NCBI RefSeq assembly: GCF_003173615.1 | Contig: NZ_QGNA01000008.1 | Coordinates: 62,001-126,000, forward strand | Origin: Falsiroseomonas bella | Lineage (GTDB): Bacteria; Pseudomonadota; Alphaproteobacteria; Acetobacterales; Acetobacteraceae | Direction: 5' to 3' | DNA: 64,000 nucleotides | In this document: positions 16,795-25,919 of the stretch, one piece after another | Layout: every line of letters begins with the position of its first letter | How positions within the stretch are numbered: position 1 is the stretch's first letter | Notes under the pieces: generated by a model | The model's input: only the letters and a program-made list of their open reading frames with translations | Database searches by the model: none | Told to the model about the DNA's origin: nothing | Position numbers and translations under genes: made by a program

Positions 16795-17793
16795 ATGGCC
16801 GACAGCAGCGTGCATGTCGATCGCAACCTGGCGCTGGAGCTTGTCCGCGTGACGGAGGCGGCGGCGCTCGCCGCCTCCCGCTGGATGGGCCGAGGCGACA
16901 AGAACGCCGCGGACGGCGCGGCGGTGGAGGCGATGCGCAAGGCCTTCGACACCGTCGCCATCTCCGGCACCGTGGTGATCGGCGAGGGCGAGATGGACGA
17001 GGCGCCGATGCTCTACATCGGCGAGAAGGTCGGCATCTACGCCAAGGCCGGCGGCGGGCCGGAGGTGGACATCGCGGTGGACCCGCTGGAGGGCACCACC
17101 ATCACGGCGAAGGGCGGGCCGAACGCCATGGCCTGTGTCGCGCTGGCGCAGAAGGGCGGCTTCCTGCACGCGCCCGACATCTACATGGACAAGCTCGCGG
17201 TCGGGCCCGGCCTGCCGGCGGGCGTGGTGAACATCGATGCGAGCGTCGAGGAGAACCTGCGGGAGCTGGCGAAGGCGAAGCAGCGCAGCGTGACCGACCT
17301 GGTGGTCTGCCTGCTGGATCGCGACCGCCACAAGGAGATCGTGAAGCGCTGCCGCGCGGCCGGCGCGCGGATCATGATGATCCCGGATGGCGATGTCTCG
17401 GGCGTCGTCGCCGTCTCCCAGCCGGATACGGGCGTGGACATCTACATGGGCTCGGGCGGCGCGCCGGAGGGCGTGCTGGCGGCCGCGGCGCTGCGCTGCA
17501 TCGGCGGGCAGATGCAGGGGCGCCTGCTGTTCGAGAACGAGGAGCAGATCGCGCGCGGCAAGGAGATGGGCGTCACTGACCCGAACCATGTCTACACGCT
17601 GGAGGAGATGGCGAAGGGCGACGTGATGTTCGCGGCGACCGGCGTGACCACCGGCCCGATGCTGCGCGGCGTGCGGCATTTCGGATCGGGCGCGGTGACG
17701 CATTCGATCGTCATGCGCTCGAAGTCGGGCACGGTGCGGTATGTCGAGGGACATCACAACTTCGCCCTGAAGCCCAGCGCGTTCGTGGCGTGA
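16795..17793 (+). CDS. glpX: Class II fructose-1,6-bisphosphatase
   Basis: 332 residues, GlpX type. Metal and phosphate motifs are GEGEMDEAPMLYIG, the DPLEGTT loop and the C-terminal catalytic half with GSGGAPEGVLAA. It makes fructose-6-phosphate in gluconeogenesis. Start ATG 16795 follows GGGAGAGACGGCC. The stop overlaps recJ by GTGA, so hom-glpX-recJ is one coupled unit. Confidence 0.96.
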   Translation: MADSSVHVDRNLALELVRVTEAAALAASRWMGRGDKNAADGAAVEAMRKAFDTVAISGTVVIGEGEMDEAPMLYIGEKVGIYAKAGGGPEVDIAVDPLEGTTITAKGGPNAMACVALAQKGGFLHAPDIYMDKLAVGPGLPAGVVNIDASVEENLRELAKAKQRSVTDLVVCLLDRDRHKEIVKRCRAAGARIMMIPDGDVSGVVAVSQPDTGVDIYMGSGGAPEGVLAAAALRCIGGQMQGRLLFENEEQIARGKEMGVTDPNHVYTLEEMAKGDVMFAATGVTTGPMLRGVRHFGSGAVTHSIVMRSKSGTVRYVEGHHNFALKPSAFVA

Positions 17794-19580
17794 GTCTCGC
17801 GGCGGAGCTCGATACGGACGGCCCGGTCCTCGGCGTCGCGCGCTCCGCCACGGGGCGGCGCTGGATCTGGCGCGGGGCGGAGCCGCGCATCGGGCTCGGC
17901 ATCGCACAGCGGCTCGGCCTGCCGGAAATCGTCGGCCGGCTGCTGGCGGCGCGCGGCGTCGGCATCGAGGACGCGCCGCATTTCCTGGAACCGACGCTGC
18001 GCGCGCTGCTGCCCGACCCGTCCTGCCTGCGCGACATGGACCGCGCGGCGGCGCGGCTGGCCGATGCGGTGCAGCGCCAGGAAGCCGTCGCGGTGTTCGG
18101 CGACTACGACGTGGACGGCGCCTGCGCGGGCGCGCTGATGGTGCGGCTGCTGCGCGAGCTCGGCTGCCGCGTGGCACATTACGTGCCGGACCGCATCAAC
18201 GAGGGCTACGGCCCGAACCCCGCCGCGATCCGCACGCTGTGCGAGCGCGGCGCGACCCTGATCGTCACGGTGGATTGCGGCATCGCGGCGGTCGAGGCGC
18301 TGGCCGCCGCGGAGGGGCGCGCGGAGGTGGTGATCCTGGACCACCACAAGGCGGAGGGCGCGCTGCCGGCGGTGCATGCGGCGGTCAATCCGAACCGGCT
18401 GGATTGCACGAGCGGGCTCAAGCACCTTTGCGCCGCGGGCGTGGCGTTCCTCGGCGCCGTCGCGCTGCAGCGGGAGTTGCGCCGGCGCGGCTTCTTCGCG
18501 GGGCGGGAGGAGCCCGACCTCAAGAACTTTCTCGATCTCGTCGCCCTGGCGACGGTGTGCGACGTGATGCCGCTGACCGGGCTGAACCGCGCGCTGGTCG
18601 CGCAAGGGTTGCGCGTGATGGCGCGGCGCGGGCGCGCGGGCATCGCTGCCCTGCTGGAGGTGGCGCAGGCGAAGGATGCGCCGAGCGCGCATACCCTCGG
18701 CTTCCTGCTCGGGCCGCGGATCAATGCGTCCGGCCGCATCGCGGAGAGCGATCTCGGCCTGAGGCTGCTGGTCGAGGACGACCCGGTCGAGGCGCGGGCG
18801 ATGGCGGCGACGCTGGATGCGGTGAACCGCCGGCGGCAGGAGGTGGAGGCCGATGTGCTGACCGCCGCCTTCGAGGCGGCGCAGCGCCAGGCGGATCGCG
18901 GCCACCCCGTGCTCCTCGTCTCCGGCGAGGGCTGGCACCCCGGCGTGGTCGGCATCGTCGCGGGGCGGATCAAGGAAAAATTCAACCGGCCGGCCTGCGT
19001 GGCGGGTCTGGCGGCGGGGCTGGCCAAGGGGTCGGGGCGGTCGGTGCCGGGCGTGGATCTCGGCTCCGCGATCATCGCGGCGCGCCAGGCGGGGCTGCTG
19101 GAGACCGGCGGCGGGCATCCGATGGCGGCCGGCTTCTCCTATCGCGAGGCGCGCGGGGCGGAGGTGCAGGCCTTCCTGGACGAGCGGCTCTCCCACGCAG
19201 CGTCCCTGCCCTCCGCTGCCGATCTGACGGTGGAGGGGACGCTGGCGGTGCAGGGGGCGACGGTGGCGATGGCGCAGGATGTGGCCCGCCTCGCGCCCTT
19301 CGGCGCGGGCAACGAGGAGCCGGTCTTCGTGCTGAACCGCGCCCGCGTGGTGCGCGCCGACCGCGTGGGCAAGGAGGGGGCGGCGGTGCGCTGCTTCCTG
19401 GAAGGCGAGGGCGGCGGGCCGCGGCTGAAGGCGATCTGCTTCCGCGCCAAGGACGGGCCGCTGGCGCAGGCGCTGCTCGGCGGCGGCGTGCTGCACCTGG
19501 CGGGGCATTTGCGGGCCGAGAGCTGGAACGATTCGGTCAGCGCGGGGCTGCATGTGGTGGATGCGGCGCCGGTGGGCTGA
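17790..19580 (+). CDS. recJ: Single-stranded-DNA-specific 5'-3' exonuclease RecJ
   Basis: 596 residues from a GTG start coupled to glpX. The DHH catalytic core carries GDYDVDG near residue 108, TVDCG, and LDHHKAE, which supply the Mn/Mg ligands. DHHA1 follows, with GSGRSVPGVDLG and GGGHPMAAG. A C-terminal OB-like domain (from about residue 470) completes the protein. RecJ acts in recombinational and mismatch repair. Length and motif order are normal. Confidence 0.95.
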   Translation: MSLAAELDTDGPVLGVARSATGRRWIWRGAEPRIGLGIAQRLGLPEIVGRLLAARGVGIEDAPHFLEPTLRALLPDPSCLRDMDRAAARLADAVQRQEAVAVFGDYDVDGACAGALMVRLLRELGCRVAHYVPDRINEGYGPNPAAIRTLCERGATLIVTVDCGIAAVEALAAAEGRAEVVILDHHKAEGALPAVHAAVNPNRLDCTSGLKHLCAAGVAFLGAVALQRELRRRGFFAGREEPDLKNFLDLVALATVCDVMPLTGLNRALVAQGLRVMARRGRAGIAALLEVAQAKDAPSAHTLGFLLGPRINASGRIAESDLGLRLLVEDDPVEARAMAATLDAVNRRRQEVEADVLTAAFEAAQRQADRGHPVLLVSGEGWHPGVVGIVAGRIKEKFNRPACVAGLAAGLAKGSGRSVPGVDLGSAIIAARQAGLLETGGGHPMAAGFSYREARGAEVQAFLDERLSHAASLPSAADLTVEGTLAVQGATVAMAQDVARLAPFGAGNEEPVFVLNRARVVRADRVGKEGAAVRCFLEGEGGGPRLKAICFRAKDGPLAQALLGGGVLHLAGHLRAESWNDSVSAGLHVVDAAPVG

Positions 19581-19648
19581 TCGTAACGGTTCGTCACGCC
19601 GGCCCGGCCGTACTTGAAGCCGGGGCCGGGGCGGGCAACATCTGCGGC

Positions 19649-19960
19649 ATGGACGACCCGATGGCTCCTGGGCGGCGCCCGCCCGTGCTCGACATGACGC
19701 CCGAGGGCGAGTTCCGGGATGCCGCGCCGAAGCCAGCCGGTACGCTGGACCGTATCCTGGCGCGCGTCGGCGGCATCGCCGTGCTGGTCGCGCTGGCTGC
19801 CGGCGGGCTGGTGCTGGCGGCGGTCGCGATCATGTTCGCCGCGCTCGCGCTGCCGGTGCTCATCGTCGCCGCGGCGGTCGGCGCAGGCTCGATCTGGTGG
19901 CGGCTGCGCCGCGCGCGGAAGCATGGCCAGCCCGTCCACTTCGTGGTCATCCGCCGCTGA
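19649..19960 (+). CDS. Small two-helix membrane protein, unknown
   Basis: 103 residues from ATG 19649. The N-terminal ~40 residues are polar. A hydrophobic block from about residue 43 to 80 (long runs of Ala/Val/Leu with a central Ile-Met) can form two membrane helices, followed by the basic tail WWRLRRARKHG. The start is uncertain because no clear ribosome site precedes it. It is 68 bp after recJ and abuts the next small membrane gene. No family recognised. Confidence 0.6.
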   Translation: MDDPMAPGRRPPVLDMTPEGEFRDAAPKPAGTLDRILARVGGIAVLVALAAGGLVLAAVAIMFAALALPVLIVAAAVGAGSIWWRLRRARKHGQPVHFVVIRR

Positions 19961-19983
19961 CGGACCGTCCGCCTCTCTTCGAG

Positions 19984-20295
19984 GTGGATGAGACCAGGCT
20001 GTATGACGTCGGCCCCGCCGGCGGGGCCTGGACCGAGGCGGATGCGGGCGAGGCGCGGGCGCAGCGGCAGAGGCGGCTGCGCCGGCTGCTGGTCGCCTGC
20101 GTCGGCGTCAATGCGGGAACCTGGACGCTGGCGGGGGTGGCGCTGATGCTCGGCGGGCGGGAATGGGGCGCGGCCTTCGGGATGCTTGCGCTGGCGACGC
20201 TGCCGCTCCTGGTGCTGCCGGTGGTGGTGGAGGTTTTTGCGCGCGTGGCGGCGCGACGGCGGCATGTGAGGCGGCCGGAGCGGTTTCCTTCGTAG
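19984..20295 (+). CDS. Small membrane protein, unknown
   Basis: 103 residues if GTG 19984 is used. The frame is open from a GTG at 19897, overlapping the previous gene, and CTG 19957 would overlap its stop by CTGA. After a charged, Arg-rich segment (RAQRQRRLRRLL) come two hydrophobic helices and a basic end (ARRRHVRRPERFPS). Probably an inner-membrane protein. No recognised domain, and the start is not settled. Confidence 0.55.
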   Translation: MDETRLYDVGPAGGAWTEADAGEARAQRQRRLRRLLVACVGVNAGTWTLAGVALMLGGREWGAAFGMLALATLPLLVLPVVVEVFARVAARRRHVRRPERFPS

Positions 20296-20327
20296 GGCGG
20301 GCGGGCCTCGCCTTCCGTAGCATGCGC

Positions 20328-20370
20328 GGCCCCCACCCCGACCCTCCCCCGTAAACGGGGGAGGGAGAGC
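20328..20370. repeat. GC-rich interspersed palindrome, copy B
   Basis: CCCCCACCCCGACCCTCCCC is followed by the hairpin CCCTCCCCCGT-AAAC-GGGGGAGGG. It shares the core of the elements at 15345 and 29636 but is a single copy. It sits between the convergent ends of the membrane gene and the flavin oxidoreductase, where it could also stop transcription. Confidence 0.75.
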
Positions 20371-20373
20371 CGG

Positions 20374-21405
20374 TCACGCCGCCGCGGGCAGGGCCTCGTT
20401 GGCCTCCGCCAGCAACCGGAAGCTGGCCTGGCGCGCGGTCGCGTCGTGGCAGGGGGTCAGGACCGCCACCTCGGCGGCGCCATGCGCCTCGGCCACGGCC
20501 TGCAGCTTCGCGATCACCTGCTCCGGCGCGCCGACGATCGCGCGGGCGCGCATGCGCTCTACTTGTGCCAGTTCCTCCGGGCTGTAGTCGTAGCGTTCCG
20601 CCTCCTCCACGCTCGGCAGCGGCGGGTAGATCCCGCGGTCGCGGGAGAGGCGCCACAGCTCGCGCGAGCGGAACAGGCGCCAGGCCTCGGCCTCGGTCGG
20701 CGCGGTCAGGGCGAAGACGGCGACGGCGGCGTGCGGCTCCGTGAGGCGCCCGGCCTGGCCGGGATGGGGGCGGAATCCCTGGCGGTAGAGGGCCAGCGCC
20801 TCCTCGCTGCCGCGGCCATCGGTGATGAAGTGGGCGAAGCAATAGGGCAGGCCGAGATAGGCGGCGAGTTGCGCGCCGAAATCGGAACTGCCGAGGATCC
20901 AGACCTCCGGCCGCGTCGGCCCCTCGGGCTGGGCGGAGACGCGGGCGAAAGGGTGGTTCACCGGCAGACCGTCGCCGAGCCAGCCCATCAGCTCCTGCAC
21001 CTGCTGCGGGAAGCGGTCCGCGGCCTCGTTGGCGTTCGGGTTGAGGGCGAAGGCGGTGCGGCCGTCGCTGCCCGGCGCGCGGCCGACGCCGAGGTCGATG
21101 CGGCCGGGCACGATGGCTTCGAGAACCTTGAACTGCTCGGCGACCTTCAGCGCGGAATAATGCGGCAGCATCACGCCCGCCGTGCCGACCCGGATGCGCT
21201 GGGTGGTCGCAGCGATGGCACTCACAAGAATCTCGGGCGCGGTGCCGGCGTGGCTGGCGCTGTTGTGGTGCTCGGCCAGCCAGTAGCGGCGATAGCCCCA
21301 GGCGTCGGCGCGCTGCGCAAGGGCCAGCGTCTCCCGGATCGCCTCGGGCGGGGTGCGGCCGGAGGCGACGCTGGACTGGTCGAGGATGGACAGGGCGAGC
21401 TTCAT
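20374..21405 (-). CDS. Luciferase-like (LLM class) flavin-dependent oxidoreductase
   Basis: 343 residues, a single TIM-barrel of the bacterial-luciferase family. Landmarks are LDQSSVASG, WLAEHHN (the flavin-side histidine pair), GVMLPHYSALKVAEQF and DLGVGRAPGSDGRT. The last two resemble the MsnO8/YhbW subgroup, which uses FMNH2. Substrate unknown. ATG 21405 follows GGAGGTACCGGC, an excellent ribosome site. It is divergent from guaD with 61 bp between the starts, so the two could share a control region. Confidence 0.9.
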   Translation of the reverse strand: MKLALSILDQSSVASGRTPPEAIRETLALAQRADAWGYRRYWLAEHHNSASHAGTAPEILVSAIAATTQRIRVGTAGVMLPHYSALKVAEQFKVLEAIVPGRIDLGVGRAPGSDGRTAFALNPNANEAADRFPQQVQELMGWLGDGLPVNHPFARVSAQPEGPTRPEVWILGSSDFGAQLAAYLGLPYCFAHFITDGRGSEEALALYRQGFRPHPGQAGRLTEPHAAVAVFALTAPTEAEAWRLFRSRELWRLSRDRGIYPPLPSVEEAERYDYSPEELAQVERMRARAIVGAPEQVIAKLQAVAEAHGAAEVAVLTPCHDATARQASFRLLAEANEALPAAA

Positions 21406-21466
21406 GCCGGTACCTCCAGACCCGAAATTGGGGCCGGCGAACGGCCCCGTCGAGCCGGGGCCGCCG

Positions 21467-21943
21467 ATGACCGCACAGGATGAAGGCTTCATGCGCCATG
21501 CCATCGCGCTGTCGCGCCGCGGCATGGAGGCGGGCGCGGGCGGCCCCTTCGGCGCGGTGGTGGTGGCGGAGGGCCGGGTCGTGGCGGAGGGGTGGAACCA
21601 GGTGACCTCCACCAACGACCCGACGGCCCATGCCGAGGTGGTGGCGATCCGCCGCGCCTGCGCCGCGCTCGGCCGCTTCGACCTGCGCGGCGCGGTGCTC
21701 TACACGAGCTGCGAGCCCTGCCCGATGTGCCTGGCGGCGGCCTATTGGGCGCGGCTGGACGCGGTGGTGTTCGGCAATGCGCGCGAGGACGCGGCCGCGA
21801 TCGGCTTCGACGACCAGTTCCTCTACGACGAGGTGCCGAAGCCGGTGGAGGCGCGGACGCTGCCGATGCGGCGGCTGCTGGCCGCCGAGGCGCTGGACGT
21901 GTTCGGGGCCTGGGCGGGGAAGGCGGACAAGGTCGCCTACTGA
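21467..21943 (+). CDS. guaD: Guanine deaminase of the cytidine-deaminase fold (GuaD type)
   Basis: 158 residues. Zinc-site motifs TAHAEVVAIR and SCEPCPMC are both intact. The C-terminus (GFDDQFLYDEVPKP, then ARTLPM) closely follows Bacillus subtilis GuaD as I remember it, which separates it from TadA. It converts guanine to xanthine in purine salvage. ATG 21467 is the first start compatible with the divergent upstream gene. Confidence 0.85.
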   Translation: MTAQDEGFMRHAIALSRRGMEAGAGGPFGAVVVAEGRVVAEGWNQVTSTNDPTAHAEVVAIRRACAALGRFDLRGAVLYTSCEPCPMCLAAAYWARLDAVVFGNAREDAAAIGFDDQFLYDEVPKPVEARTLPMRRLLAAEALDVFGAWAGKADKVAY

Positions 21944-21960
21944 GCGGCCAACGCCCGCGC

Positions 21961-22064
21961 TAGAGCATGCTGCGTTCACATGCGTTCACGCATCATGCTC
22001 CAGCCTTTGTTTGGCGAGCATCTTCACGCGTTCAGATGATTCCATCTGAACGCGATCTGCTCTA
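21961..22064. repeat. Composite palindromic intergenic element
   Basis: The element is bounded by TAGAGCA (21961) and TGCTCTA (22058-22064). Inside are GAGCATG...CATGCTC (21963 and 21994), a direct repeat of TGCGTTCA, and a perfect hairpin GCGTTCAGATG-ATTC-CATCTGAACGC (22028-22053). The last bases provide the TAG stop of the AsmA gene on minus. Its layout resembles the TAGAGCA-bounded interspersed hairpins common in alphaproteobacteria. It lies between convergent genes. Confidence 0.75.
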
Positions 22065-24497
22065 ACGCCGCCGGCCGCCCAGAAGCCCGCCGAAGCCGCG
22101 CACCACGTCCTGCGCGATGCCCTGGACCTCGCGCGGGACCAGCGGGATCGGCACCGGGGCGGGTTCCGGCAGGCGCCCGGCCCTGCCCAGCCGGGCGAGC
22201 GTCAGCGCCGATGCGCAATCCCCGCCGGGCGGGGTGCTGCCGGTCGTGCCGCGCAGGAATTCCGCGGTGCTGCTGCGCCACAGCCGGTTCGCCACCGTGT
22301 CGCCCACCACCTGCGCCAGCGCCGCGCCGGGCTCCACCCCGACGCGCGGCGCCGCGAAGGTGCCGCCCACCGTCACCGGCGTGCGGATGGTCAGCCCCAT
22401 CACGCGGATATCGGGCAGCAGACGCGCCGCCAGCGTCTCGTTCCTCAGGTTGAGGGCCAGGCTGCCATCCACGCGGCCGAACTCGCCCTCCGCCAGAAGC
22501 GCCTGGCTCTGCGCAACGCCGTCATCGGCCGAGAGGCGCAGCGCGAAGCAGCGCAGGCCGAGCCCGCCCGAAGGCGTGCCGCGCGGCAGCAGCGCGCGCG
22601 ACAGGTCGGGGCCGATGGACAGCGCGGTGGCGCCGGTGAATCGGCCGCCGACCATCGCGATGCCGGCCTCGCCGGAGAGCGTCGCGGCGAGCGCCGGCAG
22701 GGTCGCGCCGCGACCGCGCAGGTCGAGCGCGAGGTCCGCATGGCCTTCGAAGGCCGCGGGGATGCCGAAGGCGCGGCGCAGCGCCACCAGGTCGAGCCCG
22801 CGGCCGCGGCTGTCGATGCGGAGCGCCGCCGCCGGTGGCGCCGCGGCGGCGTCCAGCGTGAAGCGCCCGCCCAGCACGCCGCCGGGCGAAGTGGCGACGA
22901 GCGGGTCGAGCACCAGCCTGCCATTCGCGAGCGCGACCGCCGTGGACGCGTCACGCCAGGTCACGCCGCCGACCCGCAGCGTGGCGGCGGAGAGGGTCAG
23001 CGCAGCATCCAGGCCGCGCAGCGCCTCAACGGGCAGGGCGATGTCCGGGATCAGCCGCTGCGCCGGCTGGCCGGGGCGGCGCGGCGCGTCGGCGCCGAAG
23101 GCATCGAGGTCGAGCCGGCGCATCGCGAAGCGGCCGCGCAGGCTGGGGCGGGATGCGAAGCCGATGGTCAGCTCCCCCTGCCCTTCCAGCGGCTGCGCGG
23201 TGACGGACAGCGCGGCGAGCCGCACTTCGCGCGTGGCGAGGCCGGACAGCCGCGCCGAGGCCGTGACGCCGGTGAGGCGGGGCAGCGCGACGCCGAAGGC
23301 CTGCCCGGCGCGCGCCAGGTCGGGCGTGACGAGCCGCGCCTGGAACTCCGCCGGCCCCAGCCCCGCGTCGCGCCGCACAGCGCCCGCAAGCGTCAGGCGC
23401 GACGGGCCGGCGTTGATGGTCGCCTCGACGGGCCAGGGCTCGTCCGCCGGCGCCTCCAGCATGGTGCGCAGCGAGGGCAGCGCCAGGACCAGGTTGAGCT
23501 CGGCGCCGGCCCGGCGGCCCTGCGCCGAGACGGCGACGGGATCCTCGAAGGAGGCGGCGCGCAGCTCCGCCCGCGACAGGCGCAGGCCCGCCAGGATCGG
23601 GCCGGCATCCGTCGCGCCGACCCGGACCTTGAGGTCCGACACGGTCGGGAAGGGACTGCCGGGACCGAGCTGCGCGGTGACCGCCACCGGCCCGGGCGCA
23701 AGCGGCAGCTCGCGCTCGGCGAAGCTGCGCGCGAGCCGCCGGATCGTCCCCGGCTCCGCCTTCGCGTCCAGCGCCAGCGACCAGGCAGGCTGGTCGGTGC
23801 CGCGCGGCCAGGTGCCGCGGAGGTTGAGCCGCAATCCCTGCCCCGTCACCCTGGCCGACAGCGGCAGCGCGCCATCCGCCGCCGCGCCGAGGCTTGCCTC
23901 GATCGAGAGCGCCTCGCCGTTCAGGCGGATGCGGCCGTCGAGCAGCAGGGGGTCGTCGGGATCGTCGCGGGCAAGCGTGAGGGTGTCGATCTCGATCCGG
24001 TGGAGCGGCGAGCCGGGCAGGCGGATGCGGGAGGATTCGATCTCGAGTTCCGCGATGCGGAGGCCGCCTGCCGGGGCCTCGGAGGGCGCCGCGGCGCGGT
24101 CGCGCCCGAAGATCCAGTTGGGGCGTCCCGCCGCGTCGCGTTCCAGCAGGATGTCGGCATCGGCCAGCAGAAGGCTGTGGATCTCCACCTGCCGGGACAG
24201 CAGCGGCAGCGGGGCGAGCGTCACCTCCAGGCGGCCGATGCGGGCGAAATCGGCCTCCGATCCGCCCTCGATGTTGGCTATGGTCGCATCCGACAGCGCG
24301 ATGCGCGGCCGCAGCCCGAACCGCACGAAGACCTCGCCATGCGTGACCGCGCGCCCGATCGCGCGTTCCAGCGCAGCGTCGAGCTGCGCGGTGAAGGCGC
24401 CGTGCGAGATGGCGAGCTGCAGGGCCGCCGACATGCCGCCGAAGAGCAGCGCCACGCCGGCCGCGCCGAACAGGAGCAGGCGTGCCCAGCGCCTCAT
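22062..24497 (-). CDS. AsmA-family inner-membrane/periplasmic protein
   Basis: 811 residues with one N-terminal membrane anchor (LLLFGAAGVALLFGG) and a long beta-rich periplasmic part. The N-terminal AsmA domain has the usual ALSDATIANIEGG and a LEVTLAPLPLLSRQVEIHSL-like strand pair, with GRPNWIFG. The C-terminal AsmA_2 part includes GEAGIAMVGGRF. The AsmA/TamB/YhdP superfamily is thought to move phospholipids across the periplasm. It follows the patatin gene by 37 bp on the same strand, a lipid-related pairing. The stop codon lies in the repeat element. Confidence 0.88.
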   Translation of the reverse strand: MRRWARLLLFGAAGVALLFGGMSAALQLAISHGAFTAQLDAALERAIGRAVTHGEVFVRFGLRPRIALSDATIANIEGGSEADFARIGRLEVTLAPLPLLSRQVEIHSLLLADADILLERDAAGRPNWIFGRDRAAAPSEAPAGGLRIAELEIESSRIRLPGSPLHRIEIDTLTLARDDPDDPLLLDGRIRLNGEALSIEASLGAAADGALPLSARVTGQGLRLNLRGTWPRGTDQPAWSLALDAKAEPGTIRRLARSFAERELPLAPGPVAVTAQLGPGSPFPTVSDLKVRVGATDAGPILAGLRLSRAELRAASFEDPVAVSAQGRRAGAELNLVLALPSLRTMLEAPADEPWPVEATINAGPSRLTLAGAVRRDAGLGPAEFQARLVTPDLARAGQAFGVALPRLTGVTASARLSGLATREVRLAALSVTAQPLEGQGELTIGFASRPSLRGRFAMRRLDLDAFGADAPRRPGQPAQRLIPDIALPVEALRGLDAALTLSAATLRVGGVTWRDASTAVALANGRLVLDPLVATSPGGVLGGRFTLDAAAAPPAAALRIDSRGRGLDLVALRRAFGIPAAFEGHADLALDLRGRGATLPALAATLSGEAGIAMVGGRFTGATALSIGPDLSRALLPRGTPSGGLGLRCFALRLSADDGVAQSQALLAEGEFGRVDGSLALNLRNETLAARLLPDIRVMGLTIRTPVTVGGTFAAPRVGVEPGAALAQVVGDTVANRLWRSSTAEFLRGTTGSTPPGGDCASALTLARLGRAGRLPEPAPVPIPLVPREVQGIAQDVVRGFGGLLGGRRR

Positions 24498-24534
24498 TGC
24501 GTCGCCGAACCGCGGCGCGGCGTGGCGGCCAGGG

Positions 24535-25761
24535 TCAGAGCGGCGGGGTCTTCGCCCATTCGAATCCCGACCGTGCCTGGTCGTAGCCATAGGCGTAGAG
24601 CGCGCGCATGTAGGTCGGCTCGAAGGGGGTCTCCAGCGTCTGCGTGAAGCCCTGGTCGATATAGGCCAGGTTGTAGTCGATGCCGTCGCGCTGCGCGAAG
24701 AAGTAGAGCCGCACGGCGTCGTTGAAGCCGCTCGCCGCGATCATGGTGGAGACGGCGCGGGCCGCGATGCTGATGCTGCGGCGGTCCACCGACGCCCAGT
24801 CGGAGTCCAGCCGGCCGTTGCGGATGATCCAGGCGCGCGCCGGCTGCACCCGCTGGCGACGCGCGATCGCCGCGCGGCGGGCACTGGTCACGGCGCTGGG
24901 ATAGAGGAAGGCCTGCGCGAAGGTGCCGCCATCGACATGCATCTCCTGATGCGCCTCGCCGTCGATGGTCACGTCGAACATCACCGGCGGGAAGGCGCCG
25001 GGAATGGCGGCGGAGGCGAGCAGGATGCGGCGGACGGTGTCGAGGGCGCGCGGATGGCCGCTGGCCGCGATGGCGCCGACATTCCAGACGACCGGGGTCT
25101 GCGCGTCGATATCCGCGGTGCCGATCAGCAGCAGCCTGCCTTCCTGGTGGCCCTGCGCGATGGCGGCAAGCATGCGCTCGTTCAGGTAGTGGGAGATGGT
25201 CTCGAACAGCGGCGAGGTGTCCGCCAGCGCGTCGTCGAAGATCGCCGCGGTGATGCGGCGGCGGCGCAGCACGCGCTCCGGGGTGATGGAGGTGTAGACG
25301 TCGCGCAGCGGGCCGTCCCAGTCAGGGCCGAGAAAGGCGAAGGGCGCGGTCAGCGCGCCGGTGGAGACGCCGGTCGCCAGGTCGAAGACCGGCCGCGTGC
25401 CATGCTCCGTCCAGCCGTTCAGCAGTCCCGCCCCGAATGCGCCGTTCTCCCCGCCGCCGGAGACGGCGAGCAGGTTCAAGGCGGGCACCATCGCGCCCTC
25501 GGGCAGGTTCAGCGCCCGGCGGCGGCGGACGAGCGCGTCAACGACCTCCCGGTCGAATGCGGCCTGGCCCTCAGGCGTGGCGATCCGGAAGCGTTCATTG
25601 GGCAGGCCGAGGACGCGCGCGTGCCTGGACCGGTCGGCCGGCACGGCGGCGAGCCGCGGCGGGATCGCGCAGCCGGGCAGGAGCGCGGCCGAGCCGATCC
25701 CCAGCGAGACACCCAGAAGCCGGCGCCGCGAGGCATTGGAGGGGCGACGGCTGTCGGGCAT
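24535..25761 (-). CDS. Patatin-like phospholipase, predicted Tat-exported lipoprotein
   Basis: 408 residues. The N-terminus SRRRLLGVS, a hydrophobic core and LLPGC look like a twin-arginine signal joined to a lipobox (Cys near residue 31). The patatin domain has the oxyanion loop SGGGENGAFGAG near residue 100, the nucleophile elbow GVSTG and the dyad aspartate in VDGGTF. It should hydrolyse acyl esters of phospholipids at the cell envelope. It is upstream of asmA in one unit. Confidence 0.88.
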   Translation of the reverse strand: MPDSRRPSNASRRRLLGVSLGIGSAALLPGCAIPPRLAAVPADRSRHARVLGLPNERFRIATPEGQAAFDREVVDALVRRRRALNLPEGAMVPALNLLAVSGGGENGAFGAGLLNGWTEHGTRPVFDLATGVSTGALTAPFAFLGPDWDGPLRDVYTSITPERVLRRRRITAAIFDDALADTSPLFETISHYLNERMLAAIAQGHQEGRLLLIGTADIDAQTPVVWNVGAIAASGHPRALDTVRRILLASAAIPGAFPPVMFDVTIDGEAHQEMHVDGGTFAQAFLYPSAVTSARRAAIARRQRVQPARAWIIRNGRLDSDWASVDRRSISIAARAVSTMIAASGFNDAVRLYFFAQRDGIDYNLAYIDQGFTQTLETPFEPTYMRALYAYGYDQARSGFEWAKTPPL

Positions 25762-25919
25762 GTCTGTCACCGGATGTGTGTGGGCTTGGCCATCTTCTAC
25801 GTGCGCCGGCGACCCGCGGGAACCGCCGGGAGAACTGCCATGCGCTTCGGGACATGGATGGCACGCTCGGCACATCAAGGGGACGTACCGGGCGGCGCCA
25901 AGCGTGGGGTGCGCCCGGG

